Below, one piece after another: positions 1 to 7,184 of a stretch of 58,444 bases of DNA. Within the stretch, counting starts at the first letter, position 1; each line of letters begins with the position of its first letter. The notes under the pieces were generated by a model that worked only from the letters and a program-made list of their open reading frames with translations, was not told the origin of the DNA and searched no databases. The position numbers and the translations under genes were made by a program. Source of the stretch: Nitrospirales bacterium (lineage in GTDB: Bacteria; Nitrospirota; Nitrospiria; Nitrospirales; UBA8639); the NCBI GenBank assembly GCA_012270585.1, contig JAAXIB010000078.1:1-58444 (forward strand), in the 5' to 3' direction.

Positions 1-30
1 CACCTTACAAATTGGCCGATTTGCAAGGTG
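1..30. repeat. 30-bp imperfect palindrome at the left edge
   Basis: The first 30 bases form an imperfect inverted repeat, arms CACCTTACAAATTGG and CCGATTTGCAAGGTG, with two mismatched pairs. It lies inside the open second frame of the transposase remnant, so it may be coincidental coding structure. No function is assigned. Confidence 0.4.
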
Positions 31-364
31 AAAGCAACATACAAGTTGACAAATCTCATAGCGCTTGACGCCTTGGCGCCGGGACAGGAGCACCGGTTGC
101 TCACTAGTCCCGTAGGTGCGGCACCGTTTCCACTTGGGGTCCCACGGCTGGGGCACCAAGGCCGGCTCCGGCCCACTCTGGCGGAACCGGGGATAATATT
201 TCAAGAAGGTCTGCCGGGGGGGTCTGAGGAACTCGGTAGAAATCGGCGACAAAGCGGACCTTGGGATGGCGTTGCTGTTTGACCAACTCGTACTCCTGGA
301 TCAGGAATTTCCACTTGCGGACATAGTTGCGGTAGAGGGTCTGGTCGTGAGTATTCTTGCGCAT
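1..364 (-). pseudogene. Frameshifted N-terminal part of an IS transposase/integrase
   Basis: From ATG at 364 the minus strand reads MRKNTHDQTLYRNYVRKWKF, then a basic stretch ending RFVADFYRV. This resembles the start of DDE integrases that normally continue with a motif like TxRQTFLKYY. Here the expected TFLKYY appears only in the next frame, after a run of seven C (plus-strand G run at about 216-222). The second frame stays open to position 1. Removing one base from the run would join both halves. The simplest reading is a +1 homopolymer frameshift, either a real inactivation or an assembly error. The rest of the gene lies outside the window. Confidence 0.55.
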
Positions 365-430
365 GGCTTCGCCTCCAGGTGAAAGGGGGGATCATCCCTT
401 CATTCTGTCAACGAATTAGTGAACATTTAC

Positions 431-466
431 AATCCCGACAGCTTTAATCGGAAATCCAGGGTCTTT
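431..466. repeat. Dispersed palindromic repeat, family B
   Basis: Copy of the 'TCCCGACA-(N)-TTTAATCGGGAATCCAG' family, directly abutting the IS end. Arms TCCCGA and TCGGAA flank a short loop, followed by a conserved CCAGxGTCTTT tail. Other copies lie at 6648, 42601, 42668, 54801 and 54886. Confidence 0.6.
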
Positions 467-544
467 GTAGCTGCGTCATCCCCCAATCAGAGCGTGTCCT
501 CGGCTCAGTCGGGGATCGAGGGCAGGCTTATGACGCTTTCTTCT

Positions 545-760
545 CTTGGCCTCACTTCAGGTCGCGGCCTGGAGAACTTGAGAAGGCCTTCGTCTTGTCG
601 ATACGGTATACATATATCCTTGTCTGGAGACCGTGCAGGGCGGTACAGCATTCGAATCAACCGGCAATGGCGGTTGTGCTTTCTTCGGCAGACGAGCACA
701 CGTCGGATTTGCAATAGAGACCACCGAGGCGACACTTCCGGACATGACGTTTCACTGACC
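545..760 (+). pseudogene. Decayed HigB-like toxin remnant
   Basis: One frame contains the stretch SLSGDRAGRYSIRINRQWRL (about 617-676). This matches the conserved core of HigB/RelE-like killer proteins, normally L-KGDR-GQYSIRIN-QWRICF. The expected N-terminal sequence and the terminal DVEIVDYH-type end are missing or out of frame, and the surrounding reading frame (419-862) includes repeat-derived sequence. I read it as a degraded toxin gene beside the intact HigB-like gene at 940. No intact antitoxin follows; a PPVT motif at about 760 could be a HigA relic. Confidence 0.45.
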
Positions 761-876
761 CCCGGTAACGTTGCCCACCTCATCAACCAACCTGAGCGTC
801 AAAGCCCCTCCTCGACGCTTGTTCACGTAGGCTTTAGCGGGGATCTATCGGGGGAGCGGTAGATTGATGCATCTGC

Positions 877-905
877 TTGTTTTTCCGCTTCTGTTCAGAT
901 AAAAT
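877..905 (+). promoter_or_regulatory. Putative sigma70 promoter of the higBA-mod locus
   Basis: TTGTTT at 877-882 and TAAAAT at 900-905 are separated by 17 bp. The predicted start site is at about 912, inside the palindrome at 907-921. Prediction from sequence only. Confidence 0.5.
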
Positions 906-906
906 G

Positions 907-921
907 TTACCTATTAGGTAA
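907..921. promoter_or_regulatory. Candidate HigA operator palindrome
   Basis: TTACCTATTAGGTAA is a perfect 15-bp inverted repeat with a single central base. It covers the predicted transcription start and sits 18 bp before the toxin start codon. HigA-type antitoxins usually repress their own promoter through such palindromes, so this is a good candidate autoregulatory operator. Confidence 0.5.
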
Positions 922-939
922 TTAAAATATACCACAAGT

Positions 940-1272
940 GTGGAAATTACCTTCCGGACCAAAAAGCTCGCCCAAACGTTCAACTTTGCCAGTGCTCTCC
1001 GGAAAGACTACGGCGACCGCATGGCGTGCACGATTATGACGCGCCTCGCAGTGCTCAGGGAGGCTTCGACGTTGTCGATGGTGCCGACCCTTCCGCCAAA
1101 CCGGCGTCATCAGCTTCATGGAAATCGTGCCGGACAGTATGCCGTTGATCTCACACATCCGTATCGGTTGATTTTTGAACCTGCCGACACCCCGGCGCGG
1201 AAAGCCGGAGGTGAAATGAACACGGATGAAGTGACCGCAATCACAATCATCGAAGTTATTGATTACCACTGA
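940..1272 (+). CDS. HigB/RelE-like toxin (type II toxin-antitoxin)
   Basis: 110 aa, GTG start. The protein opens VEITFRTKKLAQ and contains GNRAGQYAVDLTHPYRLIFEP and a C-terminal IIEVIDYH. This is the usual order in RelE/HigB-family mRNA interferases: N-terminal strand-helix, basic core with GxRxGQY, and final strand. Family members cleave translated mRNA on the ribosome. The toxin comes first and the antitoxin follows, as in higBA loci. The toxin stop (1270-1272) is 13 bp before the proposed antitoxin GTG. No clear ribosome site precedes the GTG, suggesting weak translation. The toxin family is fairly clear; activity is inferred. Confidence 0.8.
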   Translation: MEITFRTKKLAQTFNFASALRKDYGDRMACTIMTRLAVLREASTLSMVPTLPPNRRHQLHGNRAGQYAVDLTHPYRLIFEPADTPARKAGGEMNTDEVTAITIIEVIDYH

Positions 1273-1285
1273 AGGAGGAAACGAC

Positions 1286-2386
1286 GTGGCCGTCACGACC
1301 TATTCTTACGAACCCGACTACGCTGTTCCGCCCGGCTGGGTCGTAGAGGAACACTTGCAGAGTCAACGCCTCTCCCATGCAGAGTTCGCCAGGCGGTGTG
1401 GCCGTTCCGCAAAGCTCATCAGCGAGATCATCGCCGGCAAGGCTCCCATTGAACCTAGGACCGCGCTCCAATTTGAGAAAGTGCTTGGCCTTGATGCCAG
1501 CATCTGGCTGGGTATAGAAGCCCGCTATCAGCTTCACAAAGCCCGCGAGGTCGAGGCGCAAGAGACAAAAAGGGGGGCTTCCTGGATAAAAGCGTTTCCC
1601 GTTAAGGAGTTGGTGCATCGAGGCGTATTCGACAAACCCGCATCCGATGCTGAAGCGAGGTCGAAGCTGCTGGCTTTCTTCGGTGTGGGATCGGTCAACG
1701 CCTGGCATGCGAAGTACGAAGATATGAGCGTTGCCTATCGACACTCGCCCAGCTTCCAAAGCGACAAACCGGTCCTGGTAACGTGGCTCCGGCTGGGAGA
1801 GCTTGAGGCTGAACAGCAGGACTGTGCTGATTACAACGAGGCTCGCTTCAAACGGGCGTTAAAGGAAATTCGAAGACTCACGCAAACGCCGGTAGTGCGC
1901 GCTTTGGAAAAGGCGCAACAACTCTGCAATGAAGCTGGTGTGGCCTTGGTGCTGGTCAAGCCTCTCCCGAAGACTGCTCTCAGTGGCGCAGCTTGGTGGC
2001 TGACTCCTCGAAAGGCCGTGATTGAACTCAGCATCCGCCATAAGACCGACGATCATCTGTGGTTCAGCCTGTTTCACGAGGCGGCCCACCTCCTCCTGCA
2101 TAGCAAAAAGGATGTCTTTATCGACTGGATGAACCCGAATGAAGAGACCGCCGACGTCGAGTCGGAAGCCAATCAATGGGCCTCGAATTTCCTCATATCC
2201 CGTGGCGACTGGAAGTTGTTTGTCACCACTTCCTCAAACAGCGAAATAGCTGTTCGTCAATTCGCCGAGGACCAGGGAATAGCCCCGAGCATCATTATCG
2301 GTCGGCTTCAGCATGAAAACCGTCTATCCTGGCAGACGCCTTTGAATAAATTAAAAATACGCTTGGAGTGGAAGACAACACCATGA
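1286..2386 (+). CDS. HigA-type antitoxin with HTH and ImmA/IrrE-like metallopeptidase domain
   Basis: 366 aa from GTG at 1286, chosen because GGAGG (1273-1277) lies 8 nt upstream. An Xre-type helix-turn-helix spans about residues 22-75 (LSHAEFARRCGRSAKLISEI). The C-terminal half is an ImmA/IrrE-like domain with a zinc-protease motif HEAAH near residue 264 (FHEAAHLLLH) and a downstream ESEANQWASNFL helix that usually supplies the third ligand. Short HigA antitoxins lack this domain; long HigA-peptidase fusions are known. The stop TGA overlaps the mod ATG by 4 nt (ATGA at 2383-2386), so antitoxin and methyltransferase are probably translationally coupled. Likely roles are toxin neutralisation and repression at the 907-921 palindrome. 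The peptidase role is unknown. Confidence 0.8.
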   Translation: MAVTTYSYEPDYAVPPGWVVEEHLQSQRLSHAEFARRCGRSAKLISEIIAGKAPIEPRTALQFEKVLGLDASIWLGIEARYQLHKAREVEAQETKRGASWIKAFPVKELVHRGVFDKPASDAEARSKLLAFFGVGSVNAWHAKYEDMSVAYRHSPSFQSDKPVLVTWLRLGELEAEQQDCADYNEARFKRALKEIRRLTQTPVVRALEKAQQLCNEAGVALVLVKPLPKTALSGAAWWLTPRKAVIELSIRHKTDDHLWFSLFHEAAHLLLHSKKDVFIDWMNPNEETADVESEANQWASNFLISRGDWKLFVTTSSNSEIAVRQFAEDQGIAPSIIIGRLQHENRLSWQTPLNKLKIRLEWKTTP

Positions 2387-5300
2387 GCAATCCGACGGCA
2401 TCAGGAGCGGGGCCAGAAGGGATGCAGCCTGCTTCGCAAGCCACCGAAAAATTCGACCGGCTAAAGGCCATTCTGCGTGAGATGTTCCAACTCGACCGGG
2501 GCGACCTGGATTTCGGCCTGTACCGGATCATGAACCTGAAGGCAAAGGAAATCGAAGCCTTCCTCGATAACGACCTCTTGCCGCAGGTACGGACCGCGCT
2601 CGCGGGAAACATCACCGACAAGCTGGCCGGACTAGAAGAAGAACTGGCCGAGGCCCGCGGGCAGGCCAGTGAACTGGGCGTCGATCCGGAAGCCGCGCCG
2701 AAAGTCAAAGAGTTGAAGCAACAGCTTGCCGAAGCCAAGGCGGACGTCGTAGCGGAAACCGACGTCTACAACCATCTCGCCAACTTCTTCGCCCGGTATT
2801 ACGACGAGGGCGACTTCATGTCCCTGCGCCGTTATTCAGGCGGTGGCCAGCCGACCTACCTCATTCCCTACGACGGCGAGGAAGTCAAGCTCCACTGGGC
2901 CAATGCCGACCAGTACTACGTCAAGACAACCGAAAATTACTCGTCCTACGTCTTCACCGTGGGTGCGGGCGCAGAAACGCGGCGAGTGCGGTTCGAGATT
3001 GCCTCCGCGGACAACGAAAAAGACAACGTCAAGGAAGCCAGCGGCAAACAACGCCGGTTCCTGCTTGCCGGTGACAATGCAGATCCCATGAGTTGCAACG
3101 GCGCGGAGTTGGTGGTGCGCTTCGTGCACCGTCCTCTGACCGATCACGAGAAGAAAGAATTTTCCGGTAACGGCGCGAGACAGCAAGATCGGCTCAACGA
3201 GGCAACTGCAAAGCGTATCCTGCAAGCGTTGCAACCGGACTGGCAGACTCTGCTCATTGCACCCGCTCCTACGGAAAAGAACCCCGAGCGCACGATGCTG
3301 GACAAGCATCTAGCCGCCTACACTGCCAAAAACAGCTTCGACTACTTCATTCACAAGGATCTGGGCGGGTTCCTGCGCCGTGAACTGGATTTCTACCTGA
3401 AAAGCGAAGTGCTGGAGTTGGATGACCTGGCGCTGGGGGGGCACCGGGCGCTAGGACGCATGCGAGCTATCCGGCACGTGGCCGACAAGATCATCGATTT
3501 CCTGGCGCAATTGGAAAATTTTCAGAAACAACTCTGGCTGAAAAAGAAATTTATCCTGGAAACGCAGTATTGCGTCACCTTGGACCGCGTGCCGGAATCC
3601 TTGTACACGGAAATCGCCGCCAACGAATCACAGCGCGAAGAATGGGTAAAGCTGTTCGCCATTGACGAAATCAACAACGACCACGCCCCTTTTTCCCTCT
3701 CCCTTTGGGAGAGGGCCAGGGTGAGGGAAGCAAGGGTCCGCCTTATACCAACCCATTGTACCAACCCATTGACCGTGGATTTCCTCAAAGCCAACCCCTA
3801 TCTGGTGCTGGACACCCGGCATTTCGACGCGGATTTCACTGGCCGCCTGCTGGCAGGACTCTCCAACGCCGGACCTCTGGACGAGCAAATGGACGGGCTA
3901 TTGGTACACGGCGAAAATTTCCAGGCGTTGAACCTGTTGCAGGTGCGGTATCGAGGCCGAGTGAACTGTATCTATATTGATCCGCCGTATAATACCGATG
4001 CTTCCGAAATTCTCTATAAAAACGGGTATAAAAGCTCATCTTGGCTTTCGTTTTTAGAAAATAGACTCGAAGCGTCGAAGAAATTTCTTGTCAATAACGG
4101 AATCCTGTGCATCACCATCGACGATTTTGAATTTCATCGTTGCAAATCACTTTTGGAAGGCGTGTTCTCCCATGAAACGTTGCTTGGAGTGGTAGCTATA
4201 AAGAACAACCCCTCCGGACGGTCCACGGGCAAAGGGTTTTCAATTGCCCACGAATATGCCTTGTTTATTGGCAATAACGAAGATGTGACTATTGGAAGGT
4301 TGTCACATTCGGAGCAACAGCTATCGAGGTATAAATTCGACGATGAACAAGGAGCATTCGAGTGGGTCAACTTTAGAAAACACGGTGGGGCGAATGCCAA
4401 TCGGCAAGCGAGGCCCAAACTGTTCTATCCGATTTTTCTCTCAGAGAAGGACGGAGTACGATTTCCACAAGCAACATGGAACAACGCAACGAATCAATGG
4501 GATCTGGACGAAGCTCCGCGTTTGCATGAAACTATTCTGTACCCCGTCGCACCTGATGGTTCGGAGAAAACTTGGAAGTGGGGTCTGGAGACAGCAAAAG
4601 CCGTGCCCGAAGAATTTTGTGTCAAGCGAGATCAAACCAAGCAATTGGGCGTCTATCGCAAATCCAGACTGAATGAACAAGGCACTCTTCCTTTGACTGT
4701 ATGGGACAAAAGCGAGTACTCCTCAACAGAATACGGCACCAACCTTCTCCGGCGGATGTTCGGAGAATCTGAAAAGTTTTCTTTTCCTAAATCGGTTCAC
4801 GCAACCATCGATTCACTTCGTGTTTCAAAAGCATCAGAAAACGCTCACGTGATGGATTTCTTCGGTGGGTCTGGGACTACAGCACACGCGGTAATCGAGT
4901 TGAATCGAGTGGATGATGGGGACCGTCGGTTCATCGTCGTGGAAATGGGAGATTACTTCAACGAAGTGACCGTGCCTAGAGTGTTAAAGGCTGCTTATTC
5001 CAAAGCGTGGAAGGCTGGGAAGCCCATTGATCGAGAGAGCGTCAGTCTATTTACAAAGATCATTCGCCTCGAATCCTACGAAGACACCTTAGACAGTCTG
5101 GAGGTGACGCCACCGGATTCTGCGCAACAGGATTTGCTGGCAGAAAATCCCGCACTGGCTGAGGACTATCGGCTGCGCTACTCGCTGGGGGTTGAGACCG
5201 CGGTAAGCGCCTGCCTGCTTGGCAAGGACTTCACCGATCCCTTCGCCTATACCCTGTCCGTGGTACGCGACGGCATACGCCGAGAAGTGCCGGTGGATCT

Positions 5301-5613
5301 ACCCGAAACCTTCAACTACCTGCTAGGCCTGCGCGTCGAATCGCGCCGGCGGATAAATGGCGTGCTCGCCATCACCGGCACGGACGCTGAGGGGAAACAC
5401 TGCTTGATTCTCTGGCGTAACCTGAACGAGACAGACAACGCCGCATTGGGAAAATGGTTCACCCGCCACCGCGACGAATTCGCCAAATCACTCGACGTCA
5501 TCTACACCAACGGCGACCACACCCTGAATGCCCTGAAACAAAAGCACGAAAACTGGACCGCCAAAACCACCGAACCAGTTTTTCGGGAATTGATGTTTGA
5601 GGAGACACAGTGA
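2383..5613 (+). CDS. mod: Type III-like restriction-modification methyltransferase (Mod)
   Basis: 1076 aa from ATG at 2383, chosen for the 4-nt overlap with the upstream antitoxin (an in-frame GTG at 2368 is possible). The N-terminal 430 residues are an extension with coiled-coil character near residues 75-125. The beta-class N6-adenine methyltransferase core follows: motif IV DPPYN near residue 533 (CIYIDPPYNTDA) and motif I-type FFGGSGTT near residue 825, with the target-recognition region between them. The order IV before I is the Mod arrangement. A GC-rich palindromic repeat (3686-3727) is inserted in frame at about residue 435 and reads SLSLWERARVR. The next gene starts on the last base of this stop codon. 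It should methylate the site cut by Res (7184-10297). Confidence 0.88.
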   Translation: MSNPTASGAGPEGMQPASQATEKFDRLKAILREMFQLDRGDLDFGLYRIMNLKAKEIEAFLDNDLLPQVRTALAGNITDKLAGLEEELAEARGQASELGVDPEAAPKVKELKQQLAEAKADVVAETDVYNHLANFFARYYDEGDFMSLRRYSGGGQPTYLIPYDGEEVKLHWANADQYYVKTTENYSSYVFTVGAGAETRRVRFEIASADNEKDNVKEASGKQRRFLLAGDNADPMSCNGAELVVRFVHRPLTDHEKKEFSGNGARQQDRLNEATAKRILQALQPDWQTLLIAPAPTEKNPERTMLDKHLAAYTAKNSFDYFIHKDLGGFLRRELDFYLKSEVLELDDLALGGHRALGRMRAIRHVADKIIDFLAQLENFQKQLWLKKKFILETQYCVTLDRVPESLYTEIAANESQREEWVKLFAIDEINNDHAPFSLSLWERARVREARVRLIPTHCTNPLTVDFLKANPYLVLDTRHFDADFTGRLLAGLSNAGPLDEQMDGLLVHGENFQALNLLQVRYRGRVNCIYIDPPYNTDASEILYKNGYKSSSWLSFLENRLEASKKFLVNNGILCITIDDFEFHRCKSLLEGVFSHETLLGVVAIKNNPSGRSTGKGFSIAHEYALFIGNNEDVTIGRLSHSEQQLSRYKFDDEQGAFEWVNFRKHGGANANRQARPKLFYPIFLSEKDGVRFPQATWNNATNQWDLDEAPRLHETILYPVAPDGSEKTWKWGLETAKAVPEEFCVKRDQTKQLGVYRKSRLNEQGTLPLTVWDKSEYSSTEYGTNLLRRMFGESEKFSFPKSVHATIDSLRVSKASENAHVMDFFGGSGTTAHAVIELNRVDDGDRRFIVVEMGDYFNEVTVPRVLKAAYSKAWKAGKPIDRESVSLFTKIIRLESYEDTLDSLEVTPPDSAQQDLLAENPALAEDYRLRYSLGVETAVSACLLGKDFTDPFAYTLSVVRDGIRREVPVDLPETFNYLLGLRVESRRRINGVLAITGTDAEGKHCLILWRNLNETDNAALGKWFTRHRDEFAKSLDVIYTNGDHTLNALKQKHENWTAKTTEPVFRELMFEETQ
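3686..3727. repeat. Family A palindromic repeat inside the mod reading frame
   Basis: CCCTCTCCC / GGGAGAGGG arms with the family tail (C)AGGGTGAGGG, the same unit found in intergenic gaps at 12201, 14691, 25547, 40200 and elsewhere. Here it is translated in frame, adding a PFSLSLWERARVRE peptide between INNDHA and a segment with a short tandem duplication of ACCAACCCATT (about 3748-3770). Confidence 0.85.
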
Positions 5614-6494
5614 TGACTGAAAGGCAGGATACGTCCACCGATCATCTCACGTTTTCGCAACGCTACGGTTATGAGCCTTTACCGGAACCGATGCGGTTGG
5701 AAGATCTGTCTGGTGATTTGAGGCGTGAAATATGGAATGCAATTCGAGAGTTATTGAACGAAGATAGCCATAGCCTTTACAGTGACTCTTATTACTTTGG
5801 TGAGCGAACCAAGAAGTTTATTGAGCGTGTAATAGGAAAATTCCTGCGACAATCTGAAGATGAAATTTCTACTGATTACAGTCAAACGATGTTCTTTTTT
5901 GAAGATTTGGTGCACAAGGGAGAATTTAATCGGGTTCTTGATCTCGTTCAAATTATCGTCAATGAAAGGGATGAAACAGATATACTTACAGAACGAATAA
6001 AAAACTCGTTTGAACAATACGCCGCTTACTGGCTGAACACTTCACATCGTCCGTTCCAGTTTTATCCTCGGAGCAGCATAGAGCAAGGGGAGGCGACACA
6101 GAATGCCATTGAGACGATCCGCGAAAGCGGCATGGAAGGTGCGTCAACGCACCTGCGTCAAGCTACGGGACACATCAATGCGCGACGTTTCGCAGATTCA
6201 GTGAAAGAGAGCATCCATGCCGTTGAATCCGTGGCGCGTAGAATTGACCAGAAAGCGCACAGAACCCTCGATCCGGCACTCGATTCTCTTAAGGGTGCGG
6301 GGATTCTGAAACATCCGGCGCTCGCGGAGGCGTTTAAGAAGCTCTACGGTTACACAAGCGACGAGCAGGGCATCCGACATGCCCTGCTCGATAAAGAGAC
6401 CCCCGATGTTGGTTTGGACGAGGCTCTATTCATGTTCGGTGCCTGCGCGTCGTTCGCCGCGTATCTCGTGAATAAACACCGTCAGATGACCTAA
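5613..6494 (+). CDS. AbiJ-like abortive infection protein
   Basis: 293 aa. ATG at 5613 shares one base with the mod stop (TGATG), so translation is likely coupled. Residues about 14-45 (FSQRYGYEPLPEPMRLEDLS, then REIWNAI) match the pattern of the AbiJ N-terminal domain 4. The C-terminal part (about 165-290: SVKESIHAVESVARRI, then HPALAEAFKKLYGYTSDE and GIRHALLD) matches the HEPN-like helical half of AbiJ proteins. A possible HEPN RNase motif R-x5-H occurs near residue 210 (RIDQKAH). AbiJ proteins act in phage abortive infection. Its place between Mod and Res suggests a back-up response to failed restriction. Base composition in the first half is more AT-rich than in neighbouring genes. Confidence 0.7.
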   Translation: MTERQDTSTDHLTFSQRYGYEPLPEPMRLEDLSGDLRREIWNAIRELLNEDSHSLYSDSYYFGERTKKFIERVIGKFLRQSEDEISTDYSQTMFFFEDLVHKGEFNRVLDLVQIIVNERDETDILTERIKNSFEQYAAYWLNTSHRPFQFYPRSSIEQGEATQNAIETIRESGMEGASTHLRQATGHINARRFADSVKESIHAVESVARRIDQKAHRTLDPALDSLKGAGILKHPALAEAFKKLYGYTSDEQGIRHALLDKETPDVGLDEALFMFGACASFAAYLVNKHRQMT

Positions 6495-6567
6495 CAACAA
6501 GATGACGTTCAATGAAGGCTCTCCAAAACCGCCGCGTCCTGTATCGCTTTACGTGCCGAGAGTAGCC

Positions 6568-6600
6568 GTAGGTCGGGTTAGCCGAAGGCCTAACCCGACA
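6568..6600. repeat. Palindromic repeat, family C
   Basis: GTAGGTCGGGTTAGC...TAACCCGACA inverted repeat with a GAAGG-type loop. Close copies at 37510-37535 and 51648-51676. Confidence 0.7.
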
Positions 6601-6610
6601 CCGCAGCTCC

Positions 6611-6645
6611 ATGTCGGATTACGCTACGCTAATCCGACCTACGGA
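6611..6645. repeat. Palindromic repeat, family C variant
   Basis: ATGTCGGATTACGC and GCTAATCCGACCTACGG arms, directly after the previous copy, in an opposed arrangement. It ends in the family's GACCTACGG flank. Confidence 0.65.
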
Positions 6646-6647
6646 GA

Positions 6648-6680
6648 CTGGATTCCCGATTAAAACCGTCGGGAATGACA
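6648..6680. repeat. Palindromic repeat, family B (reverse orientation)
   Basis: CTGGATTCCCGAT and CGTCGGGAATGACA arms. It is followed by TTGGCTATTTTCAT (about 6694-6711), a tail also found after copies near 42700 and 48060. Together with 6568-6645 it fills the 284-bp gap between the AbiJ-like gene and the next small gene. Confidence 0.65.
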
Positions 6681-6778
6681 GTTTCGGCGCATCGTTGGCT
6701 ATTTTCATATCAAGTGATAGTCTATCCAGACAGATAAACAAATTGAACAATCGTTGAGTCTGCTATACAATCCCTCTT

Positions 6779-7018
6779 ATGGCTACCGACACGATCACAT
6801 TGGCTGAGCAATTAGAAGGGGCAGGCCTGAATCCCCAGCAGGCCAAGGGAGTCGCCCGCGCCATCCACGATCATCAGACTGAGCACTTGGCGACTAAAGC
6901 CGATTTGCTTGGGCTCAAAGCTGAGTTGGCCGGGTTTCGAGCGGAGCTGCGATTTCATCGTTGGACACTAGCACTGATCGTCGCGCTGGTCTTAGCGGTT
7001 CTGGGCAAGGTCTGGTGA
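6779..7018 (+). CDS. Small coiled-coil, tail-anchored membrane protein (DUF1640-like)
   Basis: 79 aa, ATG start. Residues 1-30 include an acidic/Gln-rich helix (LAEQLEGAGLNPQQAKGVAR). Residues 36-58 form a heptad-like segment (ATKADLLGLKAELAGFRAEL). The C terminus is one transmembrane helix, about residues 61-77 (WTLALIVALVLAVLGKVW). This matches the small DUF1640/Bdr-like coiled-coil proteins often seen beside restriction or toxin loci. It sits between the AbiJ-like and Res genes. Function is unknown; membrane anchoring is a prediction. Confidence 0.65.
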   Translation: MATDTITLAEQLEGAGLNPQQAKGVARAIHDHQTEHLATKADLLGLKAELAGFRAELRFHRWTLALIVALVLAVLGKVW

Positions 7019-7067
7019 GGCTCATGACCGTCTGCGACGAAACACTTGCCCAAACCGATTGAACATA

Positions 7068-7184
7068 ACTCGTTTTCCTTCCCGTAGCTTGGTCATCGCG
7101 TTCGACCTCACACGTGATAACGCAGAGATCAGAAAGGGCATTGTCCGCGAAATCCTGAAACTCATGCTGCCCGAGTTCCTCTGA
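7068..7184 (+). pseudogene. Short 3' remnant coupled to res
   Basis: A frame without a convincing start encodes about 38 residues ending FDLTRDNAEIRKGIVREILK plus LMLPEFL. Its TGA (7182-7184) overlaps the res ATG by one base. The overlap suggests a former gene translationally coupled to res that has lost its 5' part. The family was not recognised. Confidence 0.35.

Larger units (their letters stand above)
1..431 (-). mobile_element. Partial insertion sequence, running off the left edge
   Basis: The minus strand carries the 5' part of an integrase/transposase-like gene and its upstream non-coding terminus. The outer end is inferred at about 431, because 357-431 recurs almost identically at 46316-46390 and similarity stops there on both sides. 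On the minus strand the terminus begins TGTAAATGTTCAC. The other end lies outside the window. The IS family is not certain; the N-terminal protein pattern resembles HTH-containing DDE integrases often grouped near IS481. Confidence 0.6.

Noticed and set aside
419-862. 147-aa open frame from ATG 419 as an intact gene
   Set aside because: It begins in a family B repeat and contains only a core fragment of a HigB-like toxin; treated as a pseudogene at about 545-760.
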